A stretch of DNA of 64,000 nt from Hyphomicrobiales bacterium (GCA_900469475.1 UBXG01000014.1:68471-132470); one strand, 5' to 3'; positions 1 to 9,011 are shown, counted from the stretch's first letter. Notes: generated by a model not told the origin, from the sequence alone. Numbers and translations are program-made.

Positions 1-597
1 GATATTTCCACTGAGGATGCCGCCCGCTACACCGGCGCCATTGCCATCGACACCGAAACTCTCGGGCTCGTTCCACGCCGTGACCGACTTTGCCTCGTGC
101 AGCTTTCGCCCGGCGACGGCACGGCTGACATCATCCGCATTGCGGCTGGCCAGAAGCAGGCCCCCAATCTCGTCGCCATGCTGGCCGACCCGACGCATCA
201 GAAGATCTTTCACTATGGTCGCTTCGACATCGCGGTGCTGTTTCACACCTTCGGCGTCACCACGACACCCGTCTTCTGTACCAAGATCGCCTCGCGCCTG
301 TGCCGTACCTATACCGACCGTCATGGCCTGAAGGACAATCTCAAGGAAATGCTCGAGGTAGATATCTCCAAGGCGCAGCAATCGTCCGACTGGGCGGCGG
401 AAACGCTGTCCCCGGCGCAGCTCGAATACGCCGCCTCCGACGTGCTTTATCTGCATGCGCTGCGCGAGAAGCTGACGCAACGCCTGCTGCGCGATGGCCG
501 CATGGACTATGCGGATGACTGTTTCGCCTTCCTGCCGACGCGCGCCAAGCTCGACCTCCTTGGCTGGGAAGAGGCGGATATCTTCGCGCATAGCTGA
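1..597 (+). CDS. rnd: Ribonuclease D-like 3'-5' exonuclease (5' end outside window)
   Basis: The reading frame is open from base 1, so the start lies upstream of the window; 198 codons are visible. The DEDDy exonuclease signature is present: DTET in exo I about 17 residues in, HYGRFD in exo II, and YAASD in exo III, where Tyr and Asp are spaced as in RNase D. The protein ends soon after the nuclease fold, so the C-terminal HRDC domains of E. coli RNase D are absent. That is usual for the short alphaproteobacterial form. Expected role: trimming the 3' ends of tRNA precursors and other structured RNAs in the cytoplasm. A hairpin terminator follows 28 bp later. Confidence 0.88.
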   Translation, partial: DISTEDAARYTGAIAIDTETLGLVPRRDRLCLVQLSPGDGTADIIRIAAGQKQAPNLVAMLADPTHQKIFHYGRFDIAVLFHTFGVTTTPVFCTKIASRLCRTYTDRHGLKDNLKEMLEVDISKAQQSSDWAAETLSPAQLEYAASDVLYLHALREKLTQRLLRDGRMDYADDCFAFLPTRAKLDLLGWEEADIFAHS

Positions 598-624
598 TTG
601 CTTCGCTTGCAGCGCGAAATCCAG

Positions 625-663
625 GGGCCAGTGTCGCGGAAGTGGCATTGGCCCTTTTATTTA
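625..663 (+). terminator. Intrinsic terminator of the RNase D gene
   Basis: A 9-bp stem begins with GGGCCA at 625-630 and closes with TGGCCC at 649-654, with one G-T wobble. It is followed by a T-rich tract at 655-663. Confidence 0.7.
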
Positions 664-834
664 GGGATCTGTTAAGGATTCGACTGCTATTTTGCAGATG
701 ATCTCCAGTTCTGCGCGTTCGCGCCTCGTCAGTTCGGTCATCCGGCGCTAGGAAATCCACAGGCCGCATGAGCGGACCTCAATTGAACCTGCTTCCCGCT
801 TCCATCGTCGTCTTGCCAGACAAAGGAGCATGTC

Positions 835-2526
835 ATGTTGCTTCCCGTTGGTGCCGTGTCCGCTGTGGGTGTGTCCGTTGAGAAGCCGATTGTCGCGACG
901 GCCGAGACCTCCGGGCTTCAGACGACGGCAACGCCGCTCGCCGTTCTGTCGAGTACCGTCAATGCCAGCGTCGAGGGAAAGCTGAACATGCTGCTGGTCG
1001 CGGCCCGCGAACGCATGCTCGACAGCCTGCTTTCCGCGATCGATGCCGCCAGCAAGGTGGTCAATGTTTCCCGTGAGCCGGGCGAAAGCAATACCGCCTA
1101 TGCGCAACGTGTTGCCGCCGCAATCCGCAGCCTGACGCCGCCGCAACTCGCCGCCGCGCAGCAGCGAATGGATGCCCAGATGAGGACGCCGGTATCCTTG
1201 CCGCTTCTGGCAGCGGCATTGCAGGATCCGGAAAGCCCGCAGGCGGTGCAGCTGGCTCTTAGCCTGGAGCAGGCGTCGGTCACCGAGCCGGACGCCGTCC
1301 TGAAGGCGGTCGTCAATTCCTATGGGCAGAATGCCGGCAAGGTGGAAACGCCGGCTGCGCAGGGACCGACATCGGCTCCGCTGCAGAAGGTGGCCGATCT
1401 GGCCGCCCAGGCGACGGTACTTGCAGCTGCCGCAGAAGAACCGGCCTCCGCTATGCGGACCCCTACGCCTGCGCCGGCCACACCACCGCCGGCTCAGCCT
1501 GCTGCACAGCCGGCACCTGCGGCGCAGCCGACGCCACAATCGGGCATTCCCGTACAATCTCAATCCGCGCCGGCTGCTGCCCAGACGGCTCAAACACAGA
1601 CGGTTGCGCAAAACGCTACTGTCGCCGCCCCGCAAGCCGCGCCTGCCAGTAGCGCTGCCGCTGCCCCTGCGGCCGTCATTGCCCAGCCTTCCGAGCTCGC
1701 TTCTCTTGTCGATGATTTGACCGCGAGCGTACTGCTGACGGCGATCGCCACCGAAGCCGAACTACCGACCGAAGTCGCGCTGATCCGGTCGCCGCTAGCG
1801 CCGCTGCCGGTGCCGCGCGATATCCAGCAGATAGAAGCCGACATCAAACAGGGCTTGCAGGTCGTCATTAGCGCGCCCGCGATGGCGACCAGTTCCGATC
1901 TTCTTCAGATCATCAACAATCCTTCCTCTTCCGTCGAGAAGATCATCGCTCAGGCACTGACTGGCAATGCTGCCGCGCAAGCCTCATCCGCGCAGCCGCC
2001 GGTCGTCAATGAAGGCCTCAAGAGTCCGATCGCGGCGCCGGCCATACCGGTGTCGTTGGCGGAAGGACCCGAGGCATCCGACACTCTTGCCATCGCTTCT
2101 GGCAAGCCGACGTTGCAGACGTCGGCTGTAACGCCGATGGCGGGGTATGAGGCCGCGGAGCAGACGGCAATGCCGGCACCCCTGCCGCTCGGCGTTCCCT
2201 TCGTCGTGGCGAATTATCTGCCGGCAGACGCCCCCGCCAAGAACAGCGAATCGAAATTGCTCAATCGCGTCGATCCCGTCGGCGATGAGGAGGGCGGACA
2301 AGCTCAGGACGAGGAGAGCCGGCAAGGTCAGGATGAAGAGCATGCCGATGCGGAGGAAGCATCGACAAAGTCAGAGGGCGAGGCATCTGACGAAGCGGAA
2401 GCTGGCCCGGCCTCCGCGAGGGATGATAGCGTCAGGCCGGAGCTCGTTGCCTTGCCGCAGCCTCTGCGCGACCCTCTGCACGACCACGCCTTCGATTTCT
2501 ACCGGCGCATGGTCGCCTGGGAATAG
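835..2526 (+). CDS. Unrecognised Ala/Pro/Gln-rich protein with acidic C-terminus
   Basis: 563 residues. The start is ATG 835, with AAAGGAG at 822-828. I do not recognise the family. Residues 1-170 look helical and ordered. About 195-285 is a low-complexity Pro-Ala-Gln stretch resembling a linker. Residues 290-480 are again mixed composition. About 480-545 is strongly acidic with QDEE and EGEA runs. The last 20 residues turn aromatic and basic (FYRRMVAW). There is no signal peptide, no membrane segment and no cysteine-based motif. The layout of linker, acidic patch and short C-terminal tail recalls secreted or flagellar length-control proteins such as FliK, but no flagellar genes are nearby, so I assign no function. 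Confidence 0.75.
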   Translation: MLLPVGAVSAVGVSVEKPIVATAETSGLQTTATPLAVLSSTVNASVEGKLNMLLVAARERMLDSLLSAIDAASKVVNVSREPGESNTAYAQRVAAAIRSLTPPQLAAAQQRMDAQMRTPVSLPLLAAALQDPESPQAVQLALSLEQASVTEPDAVLKAVVNSYGQNAGKVETPAAQGPTSAPLQKVADLAAQATVLAAAAEEPASAMRTPTPAPATPPPAQPAAQPAPAAQPTPQSGIPVQSQSAPAAAQTAQTQTVAQNATVAAPQAAPASSAAAAPAAVIAQPSELASLVDDLTASVLLTAIATEAELPTEVALIRSPLAPLPVPRDIQQIEADIKQGLQVVISAPAMATSSDLLQIINNPSSSVEKIIAQALTGNAAAQASSAQPPVVNEGLKSPIAAPAIPVSLAEGPEASDTLAIASGKPTLQTSAVTPMAGYEAAEQTAMPAPLPLGVPFVVANYLPADAPAKNSESKLLNRVDPVGDEEGGQAQDEESRQGQDEEHADAEEASTKSEGEASDEAEAGPASARDDSVRPELVALPQPLRDPLHDHAFDFYRRMVAWE

Positions 2527-2573
2527 CCGGCTCGCAACAGACAGGCGGCACGGGCACCGCATGGTTGACAAAG

Positions 2574-2608
2574 AAAAACCCGCCGGATCGCTCCGGCGGG
2601 TCTTTTGT
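2574..2608. terminator. Bidirectional terminator between convergent genes
   Basis: A perfect 9-bp stem (CCCGCCGGA at 2579-2587, TCCGGCGGG at 2592-2600) has a tetraloop. It is flanked by five A on the left and a T-rich run on the right, so it can end both the unknown gene and rpsA. Confidence 0.85.
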
Positions 2609-2628
2609 TTCCAGGCTTCTACCGAAGA

Positions 2629-4332
2629 TTATTCGGCGTTGCGGTTCTTCAGAGCCGCACCCAGGATGTCGCCGAGCGAAGCGCCCGAGTCGGACGAACC
2701 GAACTGAGCAACGGCTTCCTTCTCTTCCGCGATTTCCAGAGCCTTGATGGACAGCATGATCTTGCGGTCCTTCTTGGAGAAGTTGGTGACGCGAGCGTCG
2801 ACAATCTGACCAACCGAGAAACGCTCCGGGCGCTGCTCGTCACGGTCACGCGACAGATCGGCGCGGCGGATGAACGAGGTGATGTCTTCGTGGTTGACGA
2901 GCTTCACTTCGATGCCGCCGTCGTTGACTGCGATGACTTCGCAGGAAACGACTGCATTCTTGCGCAGGTCGCCGGAAGCTGCTGCTTCGCCGACTGCGTC
3001 CTTGCCGAGCTGCTTGATGCCGAGAGAGATGCGTTCCTTCTCGACGTCGACGTCGAGAACGACAGCCTTGACGACGTCACCCTTGTTGTACTCTTCGATG
3101 ACCTGCTCGCCCGGACGGTTCCAGTCGAGGTCGGAGAGGTGAACCATGCCGTCCACATCGCCGTCGAGGCCGATGAACAGGCCGAATTCGGTCTTGTTCT
3201 TGACTTCGCCTTCGACTTCGGTGCCAGCCGGATGGTTGCGGGCGAATGCTGCCCACGGGTTTTCCAGCGTCTGCTTCAGGCCGAGAGAGATACGACGCTT
3301 GGTCGGATCGACTTCGAGAACGACGACTTCGACTTCCTGGCTCGTGGACAGGATCTTGCCGGGGTGAACGTTCTTCTTGGTCCAGGACATTTCCGAGATG
3401 TGGATGAGGCCTTCGATGCCCGGCTCCAGCTCGACGAACGCACCGTAGTCGGTGATGTTCGTGACGGTACCGGAGATCTTCTTGCCTTCCGGATACTTGG
3501 CCTGGATGCCATCCCACGGATCGCTCTCGAGCTGCTTCATGCCGAGCGAGATGCGGTGGGTTTCCTGGTTGATGCGGATGATCTGTACCTTGACCTGCTG
3601 GCCGATGGACAGGATTTCCGACGGATGGTTCACACGGCGCCATGCCATGTCGGTGACGTGCAGCAGGCCGTCGATGCCGCCGAGATCAACGAACGCACCG
3701 TAATCGGTGATGTTCTTGACGACGCCGTCAACAACCTGGCCTTCTTCGAGGTTCTGAACGATTTCAGAACGCTGCTCGGCACGGGACTCTTCCAGAACCG
3801 TACGACGCGAAACGACGATGTTGCCGCGACGCTTGTCCATCTTGAGGATTTCGAAGGGCTGCGGGTTGTGCATCAGCGGGGTAACGTCGCGGATCGGACG
3901 GATGTCGACCTGCGAACGTGGCAGGAAGGCGATAGCGCCATCCAGATCGACGGTGAAGCCGCCCTTGACCTGGTTGAAGATGACGCCTTCGACGCGCTCG
4001 CCAGCTTCGAACTTGACTTCGAGCTTGATCCAGCTTTCTTCGCGGCGAGCCTTTTCGCGCGACAGAACGGCTTCGCCAAGCGCGTTTTCGATACGCTCGA
4101 CGTAGACTTCGACTTCATCGCCAACCTTGAGCGTGCCGTCCTTGGCGCGTGCACCGAATTCCTTCAGCGCGATGCGGCCTTCGACCTTGAGGCCGACGTC
4201 TACAACGGCGACATCCTTTTCGATGGCGGTGATGATGCCCTTGGTGACATAGCCTTCAGCCAGATCGTTCTTGGCAAAGGATTCTTCGAGAAGGGCCGCG
4301 AAATCTTCGCGAGAGGGGGAAGTTACAGACAT
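2629..4332 (-). CDS. rpsA: 30S ribosomal protein S1
   Basis: 567 residues. An in-frame upstream ATG exists at 4371, but the start at 4332 has AGGAG seven bases before it and gives the usual N-terminus MSVTSPSREDF. Six S1 OB-fold repeats fill the protein, seen as recurring GxVxxxxxxGxFVDL and GLxHxSDM/SEM blocks. S1 binds mRNA leaders at the 30S platform and helps start translation of structured or weak-SD messages. It lies downstream of cmk on the same strand across a 180-bp gap; the cmk-rpsA pairing is conserved in proteobacteria. The 4333-4512 gap has a small CTTCCC-GAA-GGGAG hairpin and could host a separate promoter or an S1 autoregulatory leader. Neither is proven. Confidence 0.97.
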   Translation of the reverse strand: MSVTSPSREDFAALLEESFAKNDLAEGYVTKGIITAIEKDVAVVDVGLKVEGRIALKEFGARAKDGTLKVGDEVEVYVERIENALGEAVLSREKARREESWIKLEVKFEAGERVEGVIFNQVKGGFTVDLDGAIAFLPRSQVDIRPIRDVTPLMHNPQPFEILKMDKRRGNIVVSRRTVLEESRAEQRSEIVQNLEEGQVVDGVVKNITDYGAFVDLGGIDGLLHVTDMAWRRVNHPSEILSIGQQVKVQIIRINQETHRISLGMKQLESDPWDGIQAKYPEGKKISGTVTNITDYGAFVELEPGIEGLIHISEMSWTKKNVHPGKILSTSQEVEVVVLEVDPTKRRISLGLKQTLENPWAAFARNHPAGTEVEGEVKNKTEFGLFIGLDGDVDGMVHLSDLDWNRPGEQVIEEYNKGDVVKAVVLDVDVEKERISLGIKQLGKDAVGEAAASGDLRKNAVVSCEVIAVNDGGIEVKLVNHEDITSFIRRADLSRDRDEQRPERFSVGQIVDARVTNFSKKDRKIMLSIKALEIAEEKEAVAQFGSSDSGASLGDILGAALKNRNAE

Positions 4333-4512
4333 AAAATCTCCTGGCGTGTCCCGATCATGCAATCTGGACACTGATGCGCCGGTGGTTCGCGTTGAACAGG
4401 CCTGACCCCAGTCCGCCTCCCTTCGGGAAGCTATCCGGCGCTTGGACGGAATGTCAGGCTATCTTGAAATCGACGGTTTCCGGCGCGAGGCGCGCGAAGG
4501 CCGCTCAAATTT

Positions 4513-5145
4513 TCAGGCATTTCGGCTCAGAGCGGCGTCGATGATCGATTTCGCCGTCTGAAACGCCGCTTCTATACTCATTTCTGAGGTATCTAGCAAG
4601 TGCGCGTCTTCAGCTGGTTTCAAAGGGCTGTCGGTGCGTCCCATATCGCGCTCGTCGCGCCGTTTCACGTCCTCGAAAATGGCGTCGTAATCGGCGCTGC
4701 CGCCGGCTTCGACAATCTCCTCGTAGCGCCGCTTCGCCCGCACTTCGGCCGAGGCCGTCACATAGAGTTTTACCGGCGCATCCGGGCAGACCACGGTGCC
4801 GATATCGCGGCCGTCGAGCACGGCCCCGGGCTCCTTCTGCGCAAATTTTTGCTGCATCTCGCGCAATGCGGTGCGCACGGTCGGCATGACTGCGATCTTC
4901 GAGGCGGCTTCGCCGATCTCATGTCGGGACAGAACGGCCCGGTCGAGCCCGGCGAGATCGACCTTGCGCGCCATGCCTTCGGCAATCGCTTCGTCGTCGA
5001 GCGGCAGTCCGGCATCGAGCAGCGCCTTGGCCGTGGCGCGATAGGTGAGGCCAGTGTCGAGATGATGATAGCCATAGGCTTCGGCGATCCGGCGTGCCAG
5101 AGTTCCCTTGCCGGCGGCCGCTGGTCCGTCGATGGCGATGATCAT
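4513..5145 (-). CDS. cmk: (d)CMP kinase
   Basis: 210 residues, close to the usual length. The P-loop GPAAAGKGT is at residues 7-15. YHHLDTGLTYRATA, the CMP-binding DGRDIGTVV and the lid region RRYEE follow in family order. It phosphorylates CMP and dCMP with ATP in pyrimidine nucleotide recycling. In Sinorhizobium meliloti, from memory, aroA lies directly upstream of cmk. Here the upstream neighbour is only a paiB-like fragment ending 13 bp before the ATG, so the native promoter context has been rearranged. Confidence 0.96.
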   Translation of the reverse strand: MIIAIDGPAAAGKGTLARRIAEAYGYHHLDTGLTYRATAKALLDAGLPLDDEAIAEGMARKVDLAGLDRAVLSRHEIGEAASKIAVMPTVRTALREMQQKFAQKEPGAVLDGRDIGTVVCPDAPVKLYVTASAEVRAKRRYEEIVEAGGSADYDAIFEDVKRRDERDMGRTDSPLKPAEDAHLLDTSEMSIEAAFQTAKSIIDAALSRNA

Positions 5146-5158
5146 GTCTTTTCCGTCC

Positions 5159-5400
5159 CTAACCGGTCTCGCGTTGTTTGCTGTAGCGACGCACCAGTCC
5201 GGCCATTTCCGCCAACGCCGTGCGATCGATCGCCGAAAGGCCCTCGGCGACGCCCTGTCGGTCAGCCAGCGGCCGGTTCTGGCTCACCTTCCATTTGCCG
5301 TCAATCCTCTCGATGTCGATTTCGATGCCGGCGATGCCTTTCATCTGGGTTGCGATGAATTCCGGCAGCGCATCTTTCCACGCTCTATGGCTCAGCGTGC
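5159..5400 (-). pseudogene. C-terminal fragment of a PaiB-like FMN-binding protein
   Basis: The frame encodes about 75 residues ending in SKQRETG. It contains KGIAGIEIDIERIDGKWK, then VSQNRP and ADRQGVAEGL, matching the C-terminal end of PaiB/FMN-binding negative regulators (FMN_bind_2). These proteins are normally near 210 residues. The N-terminal FMN-binding two thirds is missing. Upstream, the open frame continues to about 5487 but no longer resembles PaiB, and no start codon with a ribosome site is evident. I read it as a remnant left by a deletion or replacement between cmk and the TIGR02300 gene. The left boundary of homology (about 5400) is approximate. Confidence 0.7.
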
Positions 5401-5631
5401 CTGGGCCATTGCATTTTCCGGGTGAGCATCTCCTCGACGGCCTCCCGCTTCGTAAAGCCCTTTGGCAAAGGCCTGCCGACCACTATACTAAAACCCTATG
5501 CAAAGCGGCGTGAACTTTAGCTTTGACAGAAACGGCCGCAACGATTAAGGGGACCGGCTGATATTTCCCTTAAAACGCCGGCTTCCCCGGCATTGCCGAA
5601 TTTTCATTCGGCCATTCATGAGGCTTTGACA

Positions 5632-6012
5632 GTGGCGAAAGCGGAACTTGGAACAAAACGTACCGACCCCGATACCGGCAAGAAGTTCTATGACCTGAAC
5701 CGGGATCCGGTGGTCTCGCCCTATACCGGCAAGTCCTGGCCCTTGTCCTTCTTCGAAGAAACCTCCGCTTCCAAGGAAGTTCCGGAAGAGGATGAAGTGG
5801 CCGAAGTCGATACCGAAAACACGGAAGTCGAACTGGTATCGCTCGAAGATGCCGACGAGGCTGCAAGCGGCGATGACATTCCGGATATCGGCGATGACGA
5901 TGTCGAAATCGGCGACGATGACGACGATACCTTCCTCGAAGCCGACGAAGATGAAGATGATGACGACATGAGCGACATCATCGGCGTCACCGGCGACGAA
6001 GACGACGTCTGA
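5632..6012 (+). CDS. TIGR02300 family acidic protein
   Basis: 126 residues from GTG 5632, which gives the family N-terminus VAKAELGTKR and has AGG about nine bases upstream. An ATG at 5593 is in frame but would add residues not seen in the family. The first 45 residues form the conserved part (DPDTGKKFYDLN, PVVSPYTGKSW). The rest is an extremely acidic tail made mostly of Asp and Glu (runs such as GDDDDD and DEDEDDDD). The function is unknown; the family is confined to alphaproteobacteria. It is followed by a strong terminator and then tRNA-Ala, the normal rhizobial order. Confidence 0.9.
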   Translation: MAKAELGTKRTDPDTGKKFYDLNRDPVVSPYTGKSWPLSFFEETSASKEVPEEDEVAEVDTENTEVELVSLEDADEAASGDDIPDIGDDDVEIGDDDDDTFLEADEDEDDDDMSDIIGVTGDEDDV

Positions 6013-6024
6013 TCTGAAAGACGA

Positions 6025-6065
6025 TCGGCCCGGTGAAAGAAAAAATTTCCCGGGCCGAATTTTTC
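6025..6065 (+). terminator. Terminator of the TIGR02300 gene
   Basis: Stem TCGGCCCGG at 6025-6033 pairs with CCGGGCCGA at 6050-6058. A run of five T follows at 6060-6064. Confidence 0.8.
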
Positions 6066-6068
6066 GGC

Positions 6069-6097
6069 TTGCTATCTGTGAAAACCACAAGTAATAA
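6069..6097 (+). promoter_or_regulatory. Candidate promoter of tRNA-Ala
   Basis: TTGCTA and TAATAA are separated by 17 bp, directly after the preceding terminator and about 65 bp before the tRNA. The call rests on hexamer match and position only. Confidence 0.5.
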
Positions 6098-6163
6098 GCC
6101 GCCACCCCGACGGGCGAAGCGCTCGGAAGGGACCCAGGGCCGGTCAAACGGCACCATCTTGAT

Positions 6164-6239
<76 letters not shown>

Positions 6240-6285
6240 GCCTTCGCTCTCCGAGCTTCGGCTCGGCAAGCCAGTAGACGAAGGC
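6240..6285 (+). other. Hairpin array in the tRNA-Ala trailer
   Basis: Outer arms GCCTTCG (6240-6246) and CGAAGGC (6279-6285) enclose a perfect CCGAGC-TTCG-GCTCGG tetraloop hairpin (6251-6266). This is probably a processing or termination structure for the tRNA transcript. There is no T-run directly after it. Confidence 0.45.
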
Positions 6286-6424
6286 TGTCGCGCTGAAGTT
6301 ACGCAGTAACGAAAGCGGACTTTCTCCAAGCGGACTCAATGAGCTAAACTGGAAGATAGTTTTTGTACAACTGATCGATAATGTATCGGTTGTGTCGACG
6401 TTTCTATTAGCTATCATGCGGTGC

Positions 6425-6664
6425 ATGAAGTACGTCTATATCCTTCAAAGCCATGATTTTCCTGATCGTTACTATATCGGCGTGACTGGAGACTTGAAAG
6501 CTCGCCTGGCGAAGCACAATGCCAGAGAAGTGCCTCATACATCGAAGTATGCGCCGTGGTCGGTCAAAACCTACATCGGCTTTTCCGATGAGGCGCAGGC
6601 GTTCGCATTTGAAAAATATCTCAAATCCGGATCGGGTCGCGCCTTTGCCAGAAAGAGATTGTAA
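6425..6664 (+). CDS. GIY-YIG nuclease superfamily protein
   Basis: 79 residues from ATG 6425, giving the typical opening MKYVYILQS. In-frame ATGs at 6392 and 6416 would add non-homologous residues. The motifs are YVYIL, YYIGVTGDLKARLAKHN with the conserved Arg, and the Glu in FEKYLKSGSG. The length and single domain match the UPF0213/YhbQ-like group of small GIY-YIG proteins, whose substrate is uncertain. An imperfect inverted repeat (ACAACTGAT ... ATCGGTTGT, about 6370-6396) lies in its upstream region. Such genes are often gained horizontally, but nothing else here marks an island. Confidence 0.85.
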   Translation: MKYVYILQSHDFPDRYYIGVTGDLKARLAKHNAREVPHTSKYAPWSVKTYIGFSDEAQAFAFEKYLKSGSGRAFARKRL

Positions 6665-6771
6665 CCGCGCTTTGGAGAGACGCCCTCCGTTGCAAACCGG
6701 CGCTATAATCCTCCGCATCCCCCCAACTTCATGCTAACCTCCCATCCTCCGTAACCCGCCCCGAATCGCCC

Positions 6772-7488
6772 ATGACCAGACAGCGCCGCCGTCGTCTTAT
6801 CAAGACCCGCCGTACCGTGACGGGGTTTCTGCTCGTTGCCTCGATCGCCTTTCTGGCGGGCATGACCGATGCCGTCGGGCTGATGCTGACGGGCAATTTC
6901 GTGTCCTTCATGACCGGCAATACGACACGGGCGGCGATTGCCCTCGGAATGGGCGAGTTCGGTCATGCGGCGGTGCTGTTCTCGGCCATCCTGACATTCA
7001 TCATCGGCAATGCGCTCGGCATCGTCATTGCCCATGCCGCGGATCGGCGAGCTTTCGTGGTGCTTGCCTGCGTCAGCATCCTTCTGGCCGCTGCCGCGGG
7101 TTTTGCGGAGCCGTCGCTGGTTCTCGTGCAGTTCTATCTGGTGGTTCTTGCCATGGGTATGGTCAATGCCACCGTCGAGCATATCGAAGGCCTGCCGATC
7201 GGCCTCACCTATGTTACCGGGGCGCTGTCGCGCTTCGGGCGTGGTCTTGGTCGTTTCCTGCTGGGGGATCGGGATTTTCTCTGGACGGTGCAGATCGTGC
7301 CCTGGAGCGGCATGATATCAGGCGCCATCATCGGCGCGCTTCTGGCCGGCGCCTTTGGCGCGCACGCGCTCTGGCTGGTGTCGATGGTCGCACTTGTCCT
7401 GGCGCTGTCGACGCTTTTCATCCCCCGTCCGCTGCAGCGCCGCTTTAATCAGCGCTTCGCGCCGCCGCTGGCACGGCGGGCGAAATAG
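6772..7488 (+). CDS. YoaK/DUF1275 family membrane protein
   Basis: 238 residues with about six hydrophobic segments, each a plausible transmembrane helix. The N-terminal block holds the family pattern AFLAGMTDAVGLMLTGNFVS followed by FMTGNTTR. The second half contains GLPIGLTYVTG. The N-terminus (TRQRRRRLIKTRR) is strongly basic, which fits a cytoplasmic start. DUF1275 proteins are inner-membrane proteins of unknown transport or stress function. No operon partner is obvious; the next gene starts 72 bp later on the same strand. Confidence 0.88.
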   Translation: MTRQRRRRLIKTRRTVTGFLLVASIAFLAGMTDAVGLMLTGNFVSFMTGNTTRAAIALGMGEFGHAAVLFSAILTFIIGNALGIVIAHAADRRAFVVLACVSILLAAAAGFAEPSLVLVQFYLVVLAMGMVNATVEHIEGLPIGLTYVTGALSRFGRGLGRFLLGDRDFLWTVQIVPWSGMISGAIIGALLAGAFGAHALWLVSMVALVLALSTLFIPRPLQRRFNQRFAPPLARRAK

Positions 7489-7560
7489 CCGCATTGCAGT
7501 GCACAAAAATCTGCTAGGGAGTAAAGCGAATCGTTTTGCCGACAAGCGTAAGGATGTGCC

Positions 7561-8352
7561 GTGTTCGTTTTTTCGAAACTTGTCTGGATCTTCGGTCAGC
7601 CGCTGTCGCTGGCCTTCTTGTTTGTCCTGTTGGCATTCATCGCCGCTCTGCTGCGCTGGCGAGCAACCGTCATCACCTCGGCGCTCTTGTCGGCGCTGAT
7701 CCTGTTCGTCTCGCTTTATACGACGGCCGGCGCCTATGTCGTTCAAACGCTCGAAGAGCGCTTTCCGCATCCGGCTGCCGATCCCGCCGATCTCAAATGC
7801 ATGATCGTTCTCGGCGGCGCCACTCAGAACGAGGTGACGACGGTCCGAGGCGGCTACGAACTCGATTCGGCCGGCGATCGCCTGATCGAAGCGCTGCGTC
7901 TCGCGCAGAAATACCCGCAGGCGCGCATCGTGATCTCGGGCGGCGACGGCTCGATCGGCGGCACCTATGAGGGCGATGCCGTGATTTCCGAGCGTTTCTT
8001 CACCGCGCTTGGCATTCCGACAAGCCGCATGGTCGAGGACAAGACCTCGCGCACCACCTTCGAGAATGCCGTCAATACGAAGGAGCTGCTGGCGCAGAAC
8101 GGACTTTCGGAGTGCCTGCTCATCACTTCGGGCTTCCACATGCCGCGCTCGATGGGCATTTTCCGCAAGCAGGGCATCAATGTCGTGCCCTGGCCGGTCG
8201 ACTATCGCAGCACCGGCAAGGAAAGTCTCGGCTTCGATTTCACACAGCCCTCGCGCAATGCGCAACTGCTGGCGACCGGATTGCGTGAATGGGTCGGTCT
8301 GGTCGGCTATTACGCCGCCGGCCGCACCTCCGCCCTGTATCCAGGACCGTAA
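7561..8352 (+). CDS. YdcF/ElyC/SanA-type DUF218 protein
   Basis: 263 residues from GTG 7561. Two N-terminal membrane helices (about 10-60) precede a DUF218 domain starting near residue 80 (CMIVLGGATQ). Key family blocks are SGGDGS, the conserved Glu in TYEGDA, EDKTSRTTFENA and LLITSGFHMPRS. In E. coli, ElyC and SanA of this family affect envelope integrity. The precise reaction is not established. The 72-bp gap from the DUF1275 gene allows co-transcription. Confidence 0.88.
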   Translation: MFVFSKLVWIFGQPLSLAFLFVLLAFIAALLRWRATVITSALLSALILFVSLYTTAGAYVVQTLEERFPHPAADPADLKCMIVLGGATQNEVTTVRGGYELDSAGDRLIEALRLAQKYPQARIVISGGDGSIGGTYEGDAVISERFFTALGIPTSRMVEDKTSRTTFENAVNTKELLAQNGLSECLLITSGFHMPRSMGIFRKQGINVVPWPVDYRSTGKESLGFDFTQPSRNAQLLATGLREWVGLVGYYAAGRTSALYPGP

Positions 8353-8391
8353 CGGCGTATTCAGGCCCTAACGATGCGCGCGCCGTAAAAC

Positions 8392-8871
8392 CTATTTCTG
8401 GGATATGGTGACGAATTTGGTGCCGCGCACCCTGACGGTGATTTCGCAGACCGCTTCGCCATCCTTGCGGTCGCAGAAGCGCGGATGCATCTTCATGACC
8501 AGCACCATGTTGCCGAAGCGCTGGATGAAATCGTAGCCGTAGATCTTCGCCGTGGCGATCATCAGGTAGCCGCCTTCGGCCACCTGGACATAGAAATTGT
8601 AGGGGCAGCCTTCGTCCGTGCAGTAGGGTCCCTTTTCGCCCTTGCAGGTGATCTCACCTTCATTGACGACGATATCCATCAGCTTGTCGTTGTTGATGTC
8701 CTGCTGGGTGGCGAATTTGTCGCCGAAGCTCACCTGGCCGTCGCAGCTCTTGGTGAAATGGTCCTTTTCGAAGGCCACGGGGTCCTGCAGGATCGATTGC
8801 TGCGCCTCGGCCGCGGCGGGCATGACCACGAGAGCGAAGAGGTTGAGGATTAAGATCAGCAGGGATTTCAC
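8392..8871 (-). CDS. Small secreted protein, function unknown
   Basis: 159 residues with a clear signal peptide: a hydrophobic core LLILILNLFALVVM and a likely cleavage after AEAQ near residue 24. The mature part has six cysteines (KSCDGQ, ITCKG, PYCTDEGC, RFCDRK, AVCEI), which suggests periplasmic disulfides. I recognise no domain. It is convergent with the YdcF-like gene 39 bp away and divergent from the channel-like gene at 9012. Confidence 0.8.
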   Translation of the reverse strand: MKSLLILILNLFALVVMPAAAEAQQSILQDPVAFEKDHFTKSCDGQVSFGDKFATQQDINNDKLMDIVVNEGEITCKGEKGPYCTDEGCPYNFYVQVAEGGYLMIATAKIYGYDFIQRFGNMVLVMKMHPRFCDRKDGEAVCEITVRVRGTKFVTISQK

Positions 8872-9011
8872 GGGGGATTCCTTTTCGAAGCGCCGTTACG
8901 GCCGCGATAACAGCCACAGCCGCTGCGACATCTTTGCACGCGCCTGCTTGCGCGGCCCTTGCCGTCATGATTCATTTCGGAAAAATCGCGGGCGTTCCGC
9001 TGGAGTTTTCG

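Noticed and set aside
2605..4374. 589-codon plus-strand ORF opposite rpsA
   Set aside because: Antisense shadow; Asp/Val-rich composition mirrors the S1 repeats.
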